Shown: positions 24,283 to 32,893 of the stretch, piece after piece | How the letters are laid out: the number at the start of each line of letters is the position of its first letter | Numbering within the stretch: position 1 is the stretch's first letter | From: DASXMT01 sp963781305 | GTDB taxonomy: Bacteria > Actinomycetota > Acidimicrobiia > Acidimicrobiales > RAAP-2 | Assembly: GCA_963781305.1 (NCBI GenBank) | Contig: CAWAFL010000014.1 | Span: 496,001 to 560,000 of the forward strand | Direction: 5' to 3' | DNA length: 64,000 nucleotides | Program-made: the position numbers and the translations under genes | The notes under the pieces: model-generated | What the model was told of the DNA's origin: nothing | Databases searched by the model: none | What the model saw: only the letters and a program-made list of their open reading frames with translations

Positions 24283-27200
24283 TCAGCCCGTATTGGTGAT
24301 GGTGAAGGGCGTGTTGACCCCCTGCACCCCGGCGATGAGGTTACAGGTGCTGCCGGGCGCGGCGCCGGATGAGGGACCGGTGTAGGTGGTCGTGAACGTA
24401 CCGTTTTGCAGCGTATTTCCGAAATTCGGGTTCACGGTGCCACACACCCCCGATACACCGATGCCAATAAGCAGACCGGGCACGCCCACCCCCTGATGGG
24501 TCACGGTGACGGTGATCGCCGACGTCCCCGATGGGGCCACCGATGTCGGGGTCGCCACCACCGCGACATTGGGGACTTGCTCGACCGTGGCGTTTCCACT
24601 CGCTCCGCCGTTGGCCTCCGTAGCGGTCACGGTAGCCGTGGCGTACAACGTGGTGGACGCCGTGTAGGTCACGGAGGCCACACCGCTGCCATTGGTGGCG
24701 GCGAAGGAGGCAGAAAGCGTCCCGATACCGGTTCCGCTCGGGCTGAACTGCACCGTGTCACCAGACACGGGGCCCGACGTGCTCGTCACCGTGGCCGTGA
24801 TCGTCGAGGTGGCCGAGCCATCGGCCAAGATGAACGCAGGCGTGGCAACCACTGCCACTGCATTGCCGGTGGGCGTCGGGTTCTGCGTCTGGTCGATCAG
24901 CGCCGTTCCGGACGCACCGGTGGCCGTCTCGGTGGCAGTGACCGTGCAGAACCCCGGGGTGGTCGAAGTCGTGTAGGTAGCCGACACCGTGGACCCAGTA
25001 CCGGTGTTGGCGGACGTCGGCGACACCGATCCGCAGGCCGCGCCGGGGTTACCGGTCACGGTGAAGTTGACCGTGTCGTTGGCGACCGACCCACCGAAGA
25101 CGGCCGGGGTGAGCCGGACCGTGAAGTCCTGGGTGGACGTGCCGTTGCCCAGGAGGTTCGTGGTACCGGGCGGTGACAGGGTCACCGCGTTCGTTGCCGG
25201 CACCTGGGTCACGTTCGTCGATCCGCTCTGTGCCGAGTCGGCCTCAACGGCGGTGATCTGGCAGGGCCCAGGAGTGACCGTGGCCGTCAGGGTGGTAGTG
25301 GCCACACCTGATGTACTCGTCGTCGCCGTTGCCGCTGAGAGCGACCCACAGCCGGTTCCGGCCGTGAAGGTGACCGGATCGCCGGGCACCGGAGTGCTGC
25401 CCGAGTCGGTGGTCACCGTGGCGCTGATGGTCGAGGAGGCCGCGGCGTTTGCCTGGATGCTGGTGGGAGATGCGGTGACGGCGATCGCGTAGGCCGGGCT
25501 GGGCGGCGGGCTCAAGGTCTGGGTGATGATCACCGGTGGTGCGGCGGCGTTCTGCGGACCGCCGGTGGCGGTGATCGTGCAGGACCCCGTCGTGGTGCCG
25601 GCTTGGTACGTCGTCGTGAAGGTACCACCCGGAGCGGTGGTGCCCGCGGTGGAGCTGATCGAGCCGCAGGTACCGCTACTGGTGATACCGACAGCCAGCC
25701 CGGAACCTGCCGGTCCGCCGCCCGGAACGGTGATCGTCACGTTCAAGCTCGACGTGGCCAGACCGTTGTCCGGAAGCGAGGTCGGTGAGGCGCTGAGCGC
25801 TACCGCGAAGGGAATTGCGGTCTGGGTGATCGTGCCCTGGCCCGAGTTTGCTCCATTGGCCTCCTGGGCGGTGATGGTGAACGAGCCGACCGATGTCGAC
25901 GATGTGTACGTCACGGTGGCCACCCCGGAGGCATTGGTGGTGGCGAACGCGTTGACGAACGTGCCTCCCCCGCTCGACACCGAGAACATCACCTGGTCGC
26001 CGACGATGGGAGCCGAGGCGGCGCCGGTGACGGTCGCTGTGATCGAGGAGGTCGACGTGCCGTCGGCCGTGATGCTCGGTGGCGTGGCGGCGACGGCCAC
26101 GGTGGCCACCGTGGAACTGGCGGTCTGATTGATGGAGGTGGAACTGGTGTTCCCCGATCCGCTCTCGGTCGCGGTGACGGCGCAGAATCCGGGGGTGGTG
26201 GACGACGTATAGGTCGCAACCGCATTGCCGCTGCTGTCAGTGTTCACCGTTGTCGGGCTAAGTAACCCACAGGCCCCGGCAGGAGTGGCCGACGCCGTGA
26301 AGGTAACGGCGTCACCCACGACGGGACCTCCGCCGGTAGATACATGGGCGGTTAGCGCATCGGTGGTCGTGCCATCAGCCGGCACGGAGGCGCTGGCCGA
26401 AGTCAACGCGATCACGTTCCCCTGGGTGATGGCCACGGTGCCCTTGCCGCTCTGGCTGCTCTCGGTCACGGTGAACGTGCACACGCCACTGGCCGTCCCG
26501 GCCGAATAGTTGAATGTGGCCTTGCCCGAGGCGTTGGTCACCGTGGACAACGGACTGAGCGTGCCGCACACGTTCGCCGGGCCGGACGCGGCTATGTGCG
26601 CGGCATCGTTGCCCACCGGGCTCCCGTCCGGTTGGGACACCGTGGCCGTGATCACCGCCGTTCCGGTGCCGGGAGCAATGTCACCAGGGTTGGCGGTAAC
26701 GACCACCCTGGGCGTGGGAGCGAAGTAGCCGAATGCGTCGATAACGACGTCGAGTGTCGCTCCGTTGTTGTTGAAGATGTTCACGCTGCCCGTGCCCTGG
26801 GTGGGCGCGATGGTGAAGTTCGGCACCACCTGATTGGCACTCCAGTTGACGTCAGAAGCGGTCGGGGGACCAGTGGTGATTGACGTTGGATACACAGTGA
26901 GGAAGCCCGGGGCATTTCCGGCAACCGCGGTCACGTTGGTCGCAACCGCCCGAGCATTGGCCGGGATGTCGGCGGCGGTCAGGTTGAACTGCTCGGTACT
27001 GTTGGGAGCGATCGGAGTCCCGTTGGTGCTGGACCGAGTATCGGTCAGTCGTTCCGGCGTGACGGGGACAAAGGTCGATCCGGTGCCGCCGGCGGACGTG
27101 TAGTACCCGCTGATGTCGACGTCGACGTTCACCGTGCCGTCGTGATTGAACACTTCGATCTGGCCGCCGGTGCCCACGGGAACGGTGGCCCGGTTGGCCA

Positions 27201-28011
27201 CCACCTGGTTGGCGACGAAGTTGAGGTTCGAGACGATGGGCTGACTTGTCCCGGCGGCATAGCTGGTGAGGAAGCTGGGGGTCGTGCCGCTGGCCGCGGT
27301 GAGGTTGACCACCACGGCGGAAGCCGAGGTGGGCACGCCCGTGCCTCCACCGGTCACCGTGACCGCCGTGGTCCCACCCGGCCCGATGGGGGCGCCTGAC
27401 TGCAGGTTACCGAGGGCGCGGAAAGGAGTCACCGAGTTGTACAGGCCCGACCCGTCGGTCGCCGGGGTCGGCGTGTAGTAGCCAAAGACGTCCACGGCTA
27501 CATCGGTATTGCCGTCGTGGTTGAAAATGGATACCGCGCCGCTCGCGCTGAGGGGAACGGTTACCAAGTTGGCCACTGTCTGCCCAGCCACGAAGTTCAG
27601 GTTCGAGACGGTCGGCACCCCGGTCTGACCCCCAGGATTGACGGACAGAAACCCGTCCACAGTGGGATTGATGGCGGTGACGTTCAATACGGCGACGGAT
27701 GCGTTACTCGGTACACCGCCGACGCCACCCACCTGCACCGTCAGGGACGCAGCAGGTCCAATGGTGTCTCCGGCGTTGGGTTCACCCGAACCCGCTCGAG
27801 TATCAGTAATTCTGGTCGGCGTGACTGGTACGTACGTACCGGACGCGGTCGTGGCCGGAGATGCGCTCGGCGTTGCCGCAGAACTCACGCCAGGAACGAC
27901 CAGAAAACCCAAAAGGAGCGCTCCCGCGACCGCAGCTGCCGCCATCGCACGGAAGAGAACCCGCCATGTGGAGTGCGGCCGAGAGGACCCGCGCTTGGGT
28001 GATCCGTTCAT
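24283..28011 (-). CDS. large secreted protein with invasin-like Ig domains
   Basis: 1242 residues. A signal peptide (RVLFRAMAAAAVAGALLLGFLVVPGVSSAA) is followed by three copies of an about 120-residue unit that runs from PVTPTRITDTR through VSNLNFVAGQTVANL to FNHDGNTDVAVDVFGYY; such units occur in secreted actinobacterial proteins but have no assigned function. Residues about 430 to the end hold about eight Big_1/invasin-like Ig domains, each starting like VAVVATPAFILADGSATSTITATV and ending near CTVTATE. No LPXTG anchor or C-terminal membrane helix. ATG 28011 has GGAGGG 7 nt upstream; earlier ATGs lack one. Expected outside the cell as an adhesin or matrix protein (inference). Confidence 0.85.
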   Translation of the reverse strand: MNGSPKRGSSRPHSTWRVLFRAMAAAAVAGALLLGFLVVPGVSSAATPSASPATTASGTYVPVTPTRITDTRAGSGEPNAGDTIGPAASLTVQVGGVGGVPSNASVAVLNVTAINPTVDGFLSVNPGGQTGVPTVSNLNFVAGQTVANLVTVPLSASGAVSIFNHDGNTDVAVDVFGYYTPTPATDGSGLYNSVTPFRALGNLQSGAPIGPGGTTAVTVTGGGTGVPTSASAVVVNLTAASGTTPSFLTSYAAGTSQPIVSNLNFVANQVVANRATVPVGTGGQIEVFNHDGTVNVDVDISGYYTSAGGTGSTFVPVTPERLTDTRSSTNGTPIAPNSTEQFNLTAADIPANARAVATNVTAVAGNAPGFLTVYPTSITTGPPTASDVNWSANQVVPNFTIAPTQGTGSVNIFNNNGATLDVVIDAFGYFAPTPRVVVTANPGDIAPGTGTAVITATVSQPDGSPVGNDAAHIAASGPANVCGTLSPLSTVTNASGKATFNYSAGTASGVCTFTVTESSQSGKGTVAITQGNVIALTSASASVPADGTTTDALTAHVSTGGGPVVGDAVTFTASATPAGACGLLSPTTVNTDSSGNAVATYTSSTTPGFCAVTATESGSGNTSSTSINQTASSTVATVAVAATPPSITADGTSTSSITATVTGAASAPIVGDQVMFSVSSGGGTFVNAFATTNASGVATVTYTSSTSVGSFTITAQEANGANSGQGTITQTAIPFAVALSASPTSLPDNGLATSSLNVTITVPGGGPAGSGLAVGITSSGTCGSISSTAGTTAPGGTFTTTYQAGTTTGSCTITATGGPQNAAAPPVIITQTLSPPPSPAYAIAVTASPTSIQANAAASSTISATVTTDSGSTPVPGDPVTFTAGTGCGSLSAATATTSTSGVATTTLTATVTPGPCQITAVEADSAQSGSTNVTQVPATNAVTLSPPGTTNLLGNGTSTQDFTVRLTPAVFGGSVANDTVNFTVTGNPGAACGSVSPTSANTGTGSTVSATYTTSTTPGFCTVTATETATGASGTALIDQTQNPTPTGNAVAVVATPAFILADGSATSTITATVTSTSGPVSGDTVQFSPSGTGIGTLSASFAATNGSGVASVTYTASTTLYATATVTATEANGGASGNATVEQVPNVAVVATPTSVAPSGTSAITVTVTHQGVGVPGLLIGIGVSGVCGTVNPNFGNTLQNGTFTTTYTGPSSGAAPGSTCNLIAGVQGVNTPFTITNTG

Positions 28012-28363
28012 TCGGTTTCCCTCCATCGCTTTCAATCCGAGTCCGGGACCGCATCAACGTCGACGGCCGGCGGTTCGTATTTTTACCGTATACCACCGAC
28101 CCCGATTAACCGAACTATTGCCATCGAGGAGCTCTGGCCCCCCGAAGGTTAACCGCGAGTGAAATTAACCTTTGCTTGCAATCCAGGTCAAGGGATTACT
28201 TGCTTTGGTGGCGACCGCACGGACTGTGGCGATGGCCGAAGACCGCCTTCCCAGAACTGGGCCTGAACGTCAAAAGGCTCCCCGCCGAAGCGGGGAGCCT
28301 TTTGATTGTGTTCAGTGGCTGTGTCGCCACTTGTGGCTGCTAGCCACCAGCCTTGCGGCCGGC
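28012..28363. other. 350-bp intergenic region, no gene seen
   Basis: Contains the leader of the Ig-like protein gene, AT-rich blocks with repeated TTAACC words at about 28110-28175, and a bidirectional terminator near 28272-28303. A weak promoter reading TTGACC, 17 nt, TTAATT (leftward) is possible around 28160-28190. Confidence 0.5.
28272..28303 (-). terminator. strong bidirectional intrinsic terminator
   Basis: 14-bp perfect stem AAAAGGCTCCCCGC / GCGGGGAGCCTTTT with tetraloop CGAA. It lies 60 bp past the stop of the 27-residue repeat protein gene and can act in both directions. Confidence 0.9.
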
Positions 28364-31081
28364 TCAGGCTTCTTGCACGCCATTCAGTGACAGGGACACG
28401 TCGCCATTGCTGTTGACAGCAGCGGCTACACCGCCACCCCCAGCAACTGTCGTGGCCGTAGCACCGGTGGAGCCGTTGTCCCCACCGACCACGGTCGCCT
28501 GGGAGCCAACGCCAGCCGAGTAACCGGACGCCAGTGAGGACGGGCCGGTGTCGATTGACGTGGTCGTGCCTCCATTGGCCGCAGACCCGGTAGCCGTCCC
28601 ACCGCCGGTTGCGATAACCGTCGAGACGGTCGGAACGGGCAAGCCGGTCGTGTTGGTAGCGGTGGACACGGCGAGGCTTCCACCCACACCGGACGTCCCA
28701 GCAACAGCACTCGCACTGGCAACGGCGTCTTGGCCGCTGGCCCCGGCGACGGCAACGTTTCCGTTCCCACCGGTGTTACCGGTACCGGCATTGGCGACGG
28801 CAAGACCACCGTCATCGGCGCCGGCAGCAGCGAAGTTGCCGTTGTTGCTTCCACCAGGACCGTCATCGGTACCCGAGTTGGCGATAGCCGAACCACCGGT
28901 GGCAGCACCGGAGAGAGCGACATTGCCGTTGTTGGAGGTACCGTCGCCGGCTCCTGCGTTGGACTCCGCCGTTCCACCGGTGGTGGCCACAGCCGCTGCA
29001 ATATTGCGGTTGTTGGAGGAGAAGTCGCCGTCGCCCGCTACCGCTGTGGCCGATCCACCCTTGTCCGCTGCAGCGATCGCCGCATTGCGGTTGTTGGAGG
29101 AGAAGTCACCGTTACCGGCAGCCGCACCAGCCTCGCCACCCTTGCTTGCGAGGGCGATGGAGGTGTTGCCGTTGTTGGACGAACGGTCACCGTTACCGGC
29201 AGCCGAAGCAGCATCCCCGCCCTTGTCGGCCAGAGCGATCGACACGTTGCGGTTGTTGGACGAGTGGTCACCGTTACCGGCAGCCGCAGAAGCGTCGCCG
29301 CCCTTGTCGGCAGCAGCGATGGCCACGTTCCTGTTGTTGGACGAGTGGTCACCATTACCGGCCAGTGCATCAGCCGAGCTGTCATGGTTGGCAAGAGCAA
29401 TGGCCACGTTCTTGTTGTTGTGCGAGTGGTCACCGTTTCCGGCAGCAGCAAAGGAATCCGAGGGATCGCCAGCTGCGGCAATGGCCAGGTTCTCGTTGTT
29501 GGACGAGTGGTCACCGTTACCGGCCAGTGAAAGCGCGGAACCGCCCTTTTCAGCCAGGGAGACCGCCACGTTCCTGTTGTTGGACGAGTGGTCACCGGTA
29601 CCGGCACCGTCAAAGGCAACGCCGCCCTTGGTGGCAGCACCAATGGCCAGGTTCTCGTTGTTGGAGGAGTGGTCACCGTCTCCGGCCAGCGAGTTAACCA
29701 CGCCGCCCTTGTCGGCCAGGGAGATCGTGACGTTCCTGTTGTTCGACGAGTGGTTACCGTCTCCGGACTCTCCAAAGGCGATGCCGCCCTCGCTTGCAGC
29801 ACCAATGGCCAAGTTCTCGTTGTTGGACGAGTGCTCGCTTGGGCCGCCATCACCCCACCCGGCAGACGCATCAACAGTGCCGCCCTTGTTGGCCAGCGCG
29901 ATCGCTACATCCCCGTTGTTGGACGAGTGGTTACCGTTTCCGGCCTCCGCGCCAGCATTACCGCCTGTGTCGGCAAGAGCGATGGCCACGTCCCCGTTGT
30001 TGGACGAGTGGTCACCGTTTCCGGCAGTCGAGTCTGCTACGCCACCCCGGTCGGCCAGGGAGATCGCTACGTCCCGGTTGTTGGACGAGTGGTCACCGTT
30101 TCCGGCAGCTGCATCAGCATCGCCGCCCTTGTCGGCAGCAGCAACGGCCAGGTCCCGGTTGTTGGAGGAGTGGTCACCGTTTCCGGCAGCCGCACCAGCG
30201 TTACCACCCTTGCTGGCAAGGGCGATGGCTGCGTCCCGGTTGTTGGAGGAGTGGTCACCGTTTCCGGCAGCCGCACCAGCATCGCCGCCCTTGTCGGCAG
30301 CAGCAATGGCCAGGTCCCTGTTGTTGTGGGAGTGGTCACCGTTTCCGGCAGCTGCTCCAGCGTTGCCACCGGTCGCGGCCAGCGCGATCGCCGTGTTGTG
30401 GTTGTTGGACGAGTGGTCACCGTTGCCAGCGGCCGCTCCGGCGGTTCCACCGAAGATGCCAACCGCGATTGCCGTGTTGTGGTTGTTGGAGGAGTGGTCA
30501 CCGTTACCGGCGGCCGCTCCAGCACTTCCGTCGATAGCCAGAGCGCCGGCCAGGTTGTGGTTGTTGGACGAGTGGTCACCGTTACCGGCGGCCGCCTCGG
30601 CACTCCCTCGGACGGCCAGGCCAACCGACACATCGTGGTTATTGGACGAATGGTCACCGTTGCCCGCGGCCGAGTGCACGTTGCCCTCGAAGGCGGCACC
30701 GATGGCCAGGTCGTGGGTGTTGTGGGAGTGACGGCCATTACCCGCAGCCGCATCGACGTGGGCCCTATCGGCCAACGCGATGGCAGCGTTGTGGCGATTG
30801 CCAAAGCTGCCATTGCCTGCGTCAGCCGAGGCGTGACCATGGCTGGCGGCAGCGATAGCGAGGTTGTGGTTTGAGAAGTGCACCGAAATGCCGTTGTGGG
30901 CGTGAGCCGAAGCAGCGAAACTAGGCGCCGCGGTCAATCCCATGAAACCGACTGTGGCTAGTGCGCCAGTGCCGGCGATTGCACCAATCTTGCGGGCGGT
31001 GTGATTACTCCCAGCGCGCTTTGGCGGGGTGTACCTTCCCGAACCCGACTTTTTCGAATGAGCCCCACTGCGTTTTGCCAC
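28364..31081 (-). CDS. secreted protein built of about 27 Asn/Ser/Gly-rich 27-residue repeats
   Basis: 905 residues, family not recognised. A basic N-terminus (AKRSGAHSKKSGSGRYTPPKR) precedes a signal-like helix (IGAIAGTGALATVGFMGLTAAPSFAAS). From about residue 65 to 790 a 27-residue unit repeats about 27 times: a hydrophilic turn AAGNGDHSSNNRN and a short alternating strand VAIALADKGG. The regular turn-strand rhythm suggests a beta-solenoid or beta-roll, somewhat like YadA-head repeats. One unit is 3 residues longer (GWGDGGPSEHSSNN). The last about 115 residues are Gly/Ala/Thr/Ser-rich. No Cys, no anchor seen. GTG 31081 is chosen for its AGGAG 8 nt upstream. A strong promoter and terminator suggest high expression. 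Confidence 0.8.
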   Translation of the reverse strand: MAKRSGAHSKKSGSGRYTPPKRAGSNHTARKIGAIAGTGALATVGFMGLTAAPSFAASAHAHNGISVHFSNHNLAIAAASHGHASADAGNGSFGNRHNAAIALADRAHVDAAAGNGRHSHNTHDLAIGAAFEGNVHSAAGNGDHSSNNHDVSVGLAVRGSAEAAAGNGDHSSNNHNLAGALAIDGSAGAAAGNGDHSSNNHNTAIAVGIFGGTAGAAAGNGDHSSNNHNTAIALAATGGNAGAAAGNGDHSHNNRDLAIAAADKGGDAGAAAGNGDHSSNNRDAAIALASKGGNAGAAAGNGDHSSNNRDLAVAAADKGGDADAAAGNGDHSSNNRDVAISLADRGGVADSTAGNGDHSSNNGDVAIALADTGGNAGAEAGNGNHSSNNGDVAIALANKGGTVDASAGWGDGGPSEHSSNNENLAIGAASEGGIAFGESGDGNHSSNNRNVTISLADKGGVVNSLAGDGDHSSNNENLAIGAATKGGVAFDGAGTGDHSSNNRNVAVSLAEKGGSALSLAGNGDHSSNNENLAIAAAGDPSDSFAAAGNGDHSHNNKNVAIALANHDSSADALAGNGDHSSNNRNVAIAAADKGGDASAAAGNGDHSSNNRNVSIALADKGGDAASAAGNGDRSSNNGNTSIALASKGGEAGAAAGNGDFSSNNRNAAIAAADKGGSATAVAGDGDFSSNNRNIAAAVATTGGTAESNAGAGDGTSNNGNVALSGAATGGSAIANSGTDDGPGGSNNGNFAAAGADDGGLAVANAGTGNTGGNGNVAVAGASGQDAVASASAVAGTSGVGGSLAVSTATNTTGLPVPTVSTVIATGGGTATGSAANGGTTTSIDTGPSSLASGYSAGVGSQATVVGGDNGSTGATATTVAGGGGVAAAVNSNGDVSLSLNGVQEA
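28730..30890 (-). repeat. 81-bp tandem repeat array (27 codons)
   Basis: About 27 units in phase with the reading frame. Protein turns GDHSSNN are nearly invariant; the strand part varies, with alternation of RNV and ENL type units in the middle. Toward the downstream end the units degrade. Confidence 0.9.
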
Positions 31082-31161
31082 GATTCGTTCTCCTGTTTCT
31101 ACTGAGTGCGTTCGGGTCTCTTTCACGTTGTGTGATTGAAACGTCACTCGCGGTTGCCGCC

Positions 31162-31190
31162 ACTATTCAGCATCGAGGATGCCTTGTCAA
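31162..31190 (-). promoter_or_regulatory. near-consensus promoter of the 27-residue repeat gene
   Basis: Leftward TTGACA, 17-nt spacer, AATAGT, giving an about 75-nt leader before GTG 31081. The spacer holds a perfect palindrome GCATC-GAG-GATGC (31170-31182), a possible operator. Confidence 0.65.
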
Positions 31191-31552
31191 CTACCTTTTT
31201 TTGAGACGAGCAGTTGGCGCCCATCCATCCGGGCAGAACGAAGCGATAAAGCACAGAATGCGATGACAATCGGACCAGGGATTGCGCAACCGGAGCACAA
31301 ACCGGATTGCCGGTCACGCGAATGGGGTAATGGGCTCACGCAGTTTCCCAATGGCGAACCGGAATCGACGAGCAATCAATCTAGGCACTCCCCGTCGGAA
31401 TTTACCCACTGAGGACGTTTAGGTCACGAGAAACGTTCAGTCGACCACGACTATTCATCTTCGAGGGGGTCAAGCGAAGAAGTAGTCGGTGCAATCGAGG
31501 GTCGCGAGACGCTCCTACGAGCGATGGCACAGACGAGACGCCGACCCGGGTC
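31191..31552. other. 360-bp intergenic region, no gene seen
   Basis: Lower GC than its surroundings and without a convincing reading frame, RNA gene or repeat. It separates the repeat-protein promoter from the DUF6941-like gene. Confidence 0.5.
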
Positions 31553-31996
31553 TTAGAGGAGTGGTTCGGTTTCCACGGTTGGCTCGAACGACCTCGGCCG
31601 AACGCGCACTCCAAACCGGATGAGCGCCTCGACGTCATCGTCCCCCCGGATCGAGATCTCGTGTCGACCTGCTTCCAGGAACTCAAGATGCAGGTTGGCC
31701 ACAATGTGGTGATAGAGCGCACCCCCGGTGACGACATCGGAATACGATCCACGAACAAAGGTGATCTCGACCGCGATCAGTTGCTTGTCATCCCGAGTTC
31801 GCTTGATCTCGGCAATGAGCACGAACTTGTGGTCGATTTCGCGGGGTTCGACTTCCAAGACAAGGGCCAAGCCAATGTCCTGCACGCTGGGGAGGCCCGG
31901 CACGTTCCAGACCTCTGGATACCCGCCACGAACATTGAGAAGTCCGTTCGGAGTCCTTTCGACCGAGTCTGCAATGAACGCACCAACTATCCGCAT
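31553..31996 (-). CDS. DUF6941-like protein
   Basis: A 147-residue soluble protein starting MRIVGAFIADSVERTPNGLLNVRGG and continuing with IGLALVLEVEPREIDHKFVLIAEI. Opening with a short strand, then a statement-like RTPNGLLNV segment and alternating strands, it resembles DUF6941 family proteins, which have no known function. The C-terminus is Arg/Glu-rich. ATG 31996 is chosen because homologous proteins begin there; ATG 32020 is an in-frame alternative and the frame extends to 32128. Divergent from the lipoprotein gene. Confidence in the gene is fair, in the family low. Confidence 0.55.
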   Translation of the reverse strand: MRIVGAFIADSVERTPNGLLNVRGGYPEVWNVPGLPSVQDIGLALVLEVEPREIDHKFVLIAEIKRTRDDKQLIAVEITFVRGSYSDVVTGGALYHHIVANLHLEFLEAGRHEISIRGDDDVEALIRFGVRVRPRSFEPTVETEPLL

Positions 31997-32107
31997 GCGG
32001 TGATCGTTGCACGTTGGCATCGGTCGCACCAAGCGGGAGATCCCGCCGGGCGGCGCTCGATCCTGATGGTATCGCCGCCGTTGGCCTGCAAAAGGCAGAC
32101 CCGGGTC

Positions 32108-32113
32108 TAGGGT
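32108..32113 (+). promoter_or_regulatory. -10 box of the lipoprotein gene
   Basis: TAGGGT, 6 nt before ATG 32120. Confidence 0.5.
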
Positions 32114-32119
32114 TCGGAC

Positions 32120-32596
32120 ATGAGGCATCGTGCCGCGACGATCTGCGTGTTTGCGTCGCTCGCGCTCGCAGTGGCGGGATGCGGATCACAGGCTGCCAGT
32201 CGGCCGCCGCACACCACAGGGACCACATCGACGACAGGAGCCACGTCAACCACGGGGACCACGTCGACTACGTCGACCACGTCGACTACACAGGCACCAG
32301 CGACTGCTCCGTCGAGTACGACCGCAAATCCGTCCGACATGACGACCGTGTCAGTCACCGGATCGGGTGGCACCGCCGAGACCATCACCATCGACGAGGG
32401 AGGCACTACGACGCACCACGATCATGTACCGCTTCCCTACACCCTGATGCTGCCTGGTACGCCGGAGGTCACTGTCAAGGCTCAGACAACAGACCAGTCA
32501 CCAGATGCCACCATCAGCTGCCGGGTTGATTCGCCGGGAGGTTCCTCCTCGTCAGCCACGTCGTCGGGACCGGGCGCCACGGTGACCTGCGGTTGA
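32120..32596 (+). CDS. secreted lipoprotein with MmpS-like C-terminal domain
   Basis: 158 residues. Signal peptide with lipobox LAVAGC (Cys at about 21) predicts a lipid-anchored extracellular protein. A Thr/Ser-rich linker encoded by repeated ACGTCGAC-type triplets spans about residues 32-66. The rest (VTGSGGTAETITI, then VPLPYTLMLPG, VTVKAQ, ISCRVDSPG, ATVTCG) follows the strand pattern of MmpS-type accessory proteins, with a Cys pair likely bridged. It is a lone gene ending just before the opposing tRNA-Thr. The MmpS relation is by pattern only; no MmpL transporter is nearby. Confidence 0.68.
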   Translation: MRHRAATICVFASLALAVAGCGSQAASRPPHTTGTTSTTGATSTTGTTSTTSTTSTTQAPATAPSSTTANPSDMTTVSVTGSGGTAETITIDEGGTTTHHDHVPLPYTLMLPGTPEVTVKAQTTDQSPDATISCRVDSPGGSSSSATSSGPGATVTCG

Positions 32597-32600
32597 TGGA

Positions 32601-32672
32601 GCCTGGGAGGAGAATCGAACTCCTGACCTACGCATTACGAGTGCGTTGCTCTACCGACTGAGCTACCCAGGC
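32601..32672 (-). tRNA. tRNA-Thr (anticodon CGT)
   Basis: 72 nt forming all four stems: acceptor GCCTGGG/CCCAGGC, D-arm GCTC/GAGC, anticodon stem ACGCA/TGCGT around loop CTCGTAA, T-arm AGGAG/CTCCT with TTCGATT. No CCA is encoded. Reads ACG codons. Confidence 0.97.
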
Positions 32673-32893
32673 CTACCTGAACATTGACCGTCCTGGTTGT
32701 CTGACATCCATCAGTAACCAATCTGAGGGAAGTCTCCCATGGCGTTCAAGCCTGTTCAGGTGCACAGAAGAGTATCCGACAGGCTGGGCCGGACCGGTAG
32801 AAGGTTTCACCTCTAATCGCGACAAACCTCGACTACCACCGACTCGCTGCCTTGGCGAGCGGGGAACGGCAATGGATCCCACCTTCCGGGTGG

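Noticed and set aside
28548..30731. 727-codon open frame on the + strand across the 27-residue repeats
   Set aside because: It is the antisense of the repeat array; open only because the repeated codons exclude stops. No signal, start site or domain of its own.
32601..32672. tRNA-Thr as an integration site of a mobile island
   Set aside because: No integrase, no repeat of the tRNA 3' end found in the region.
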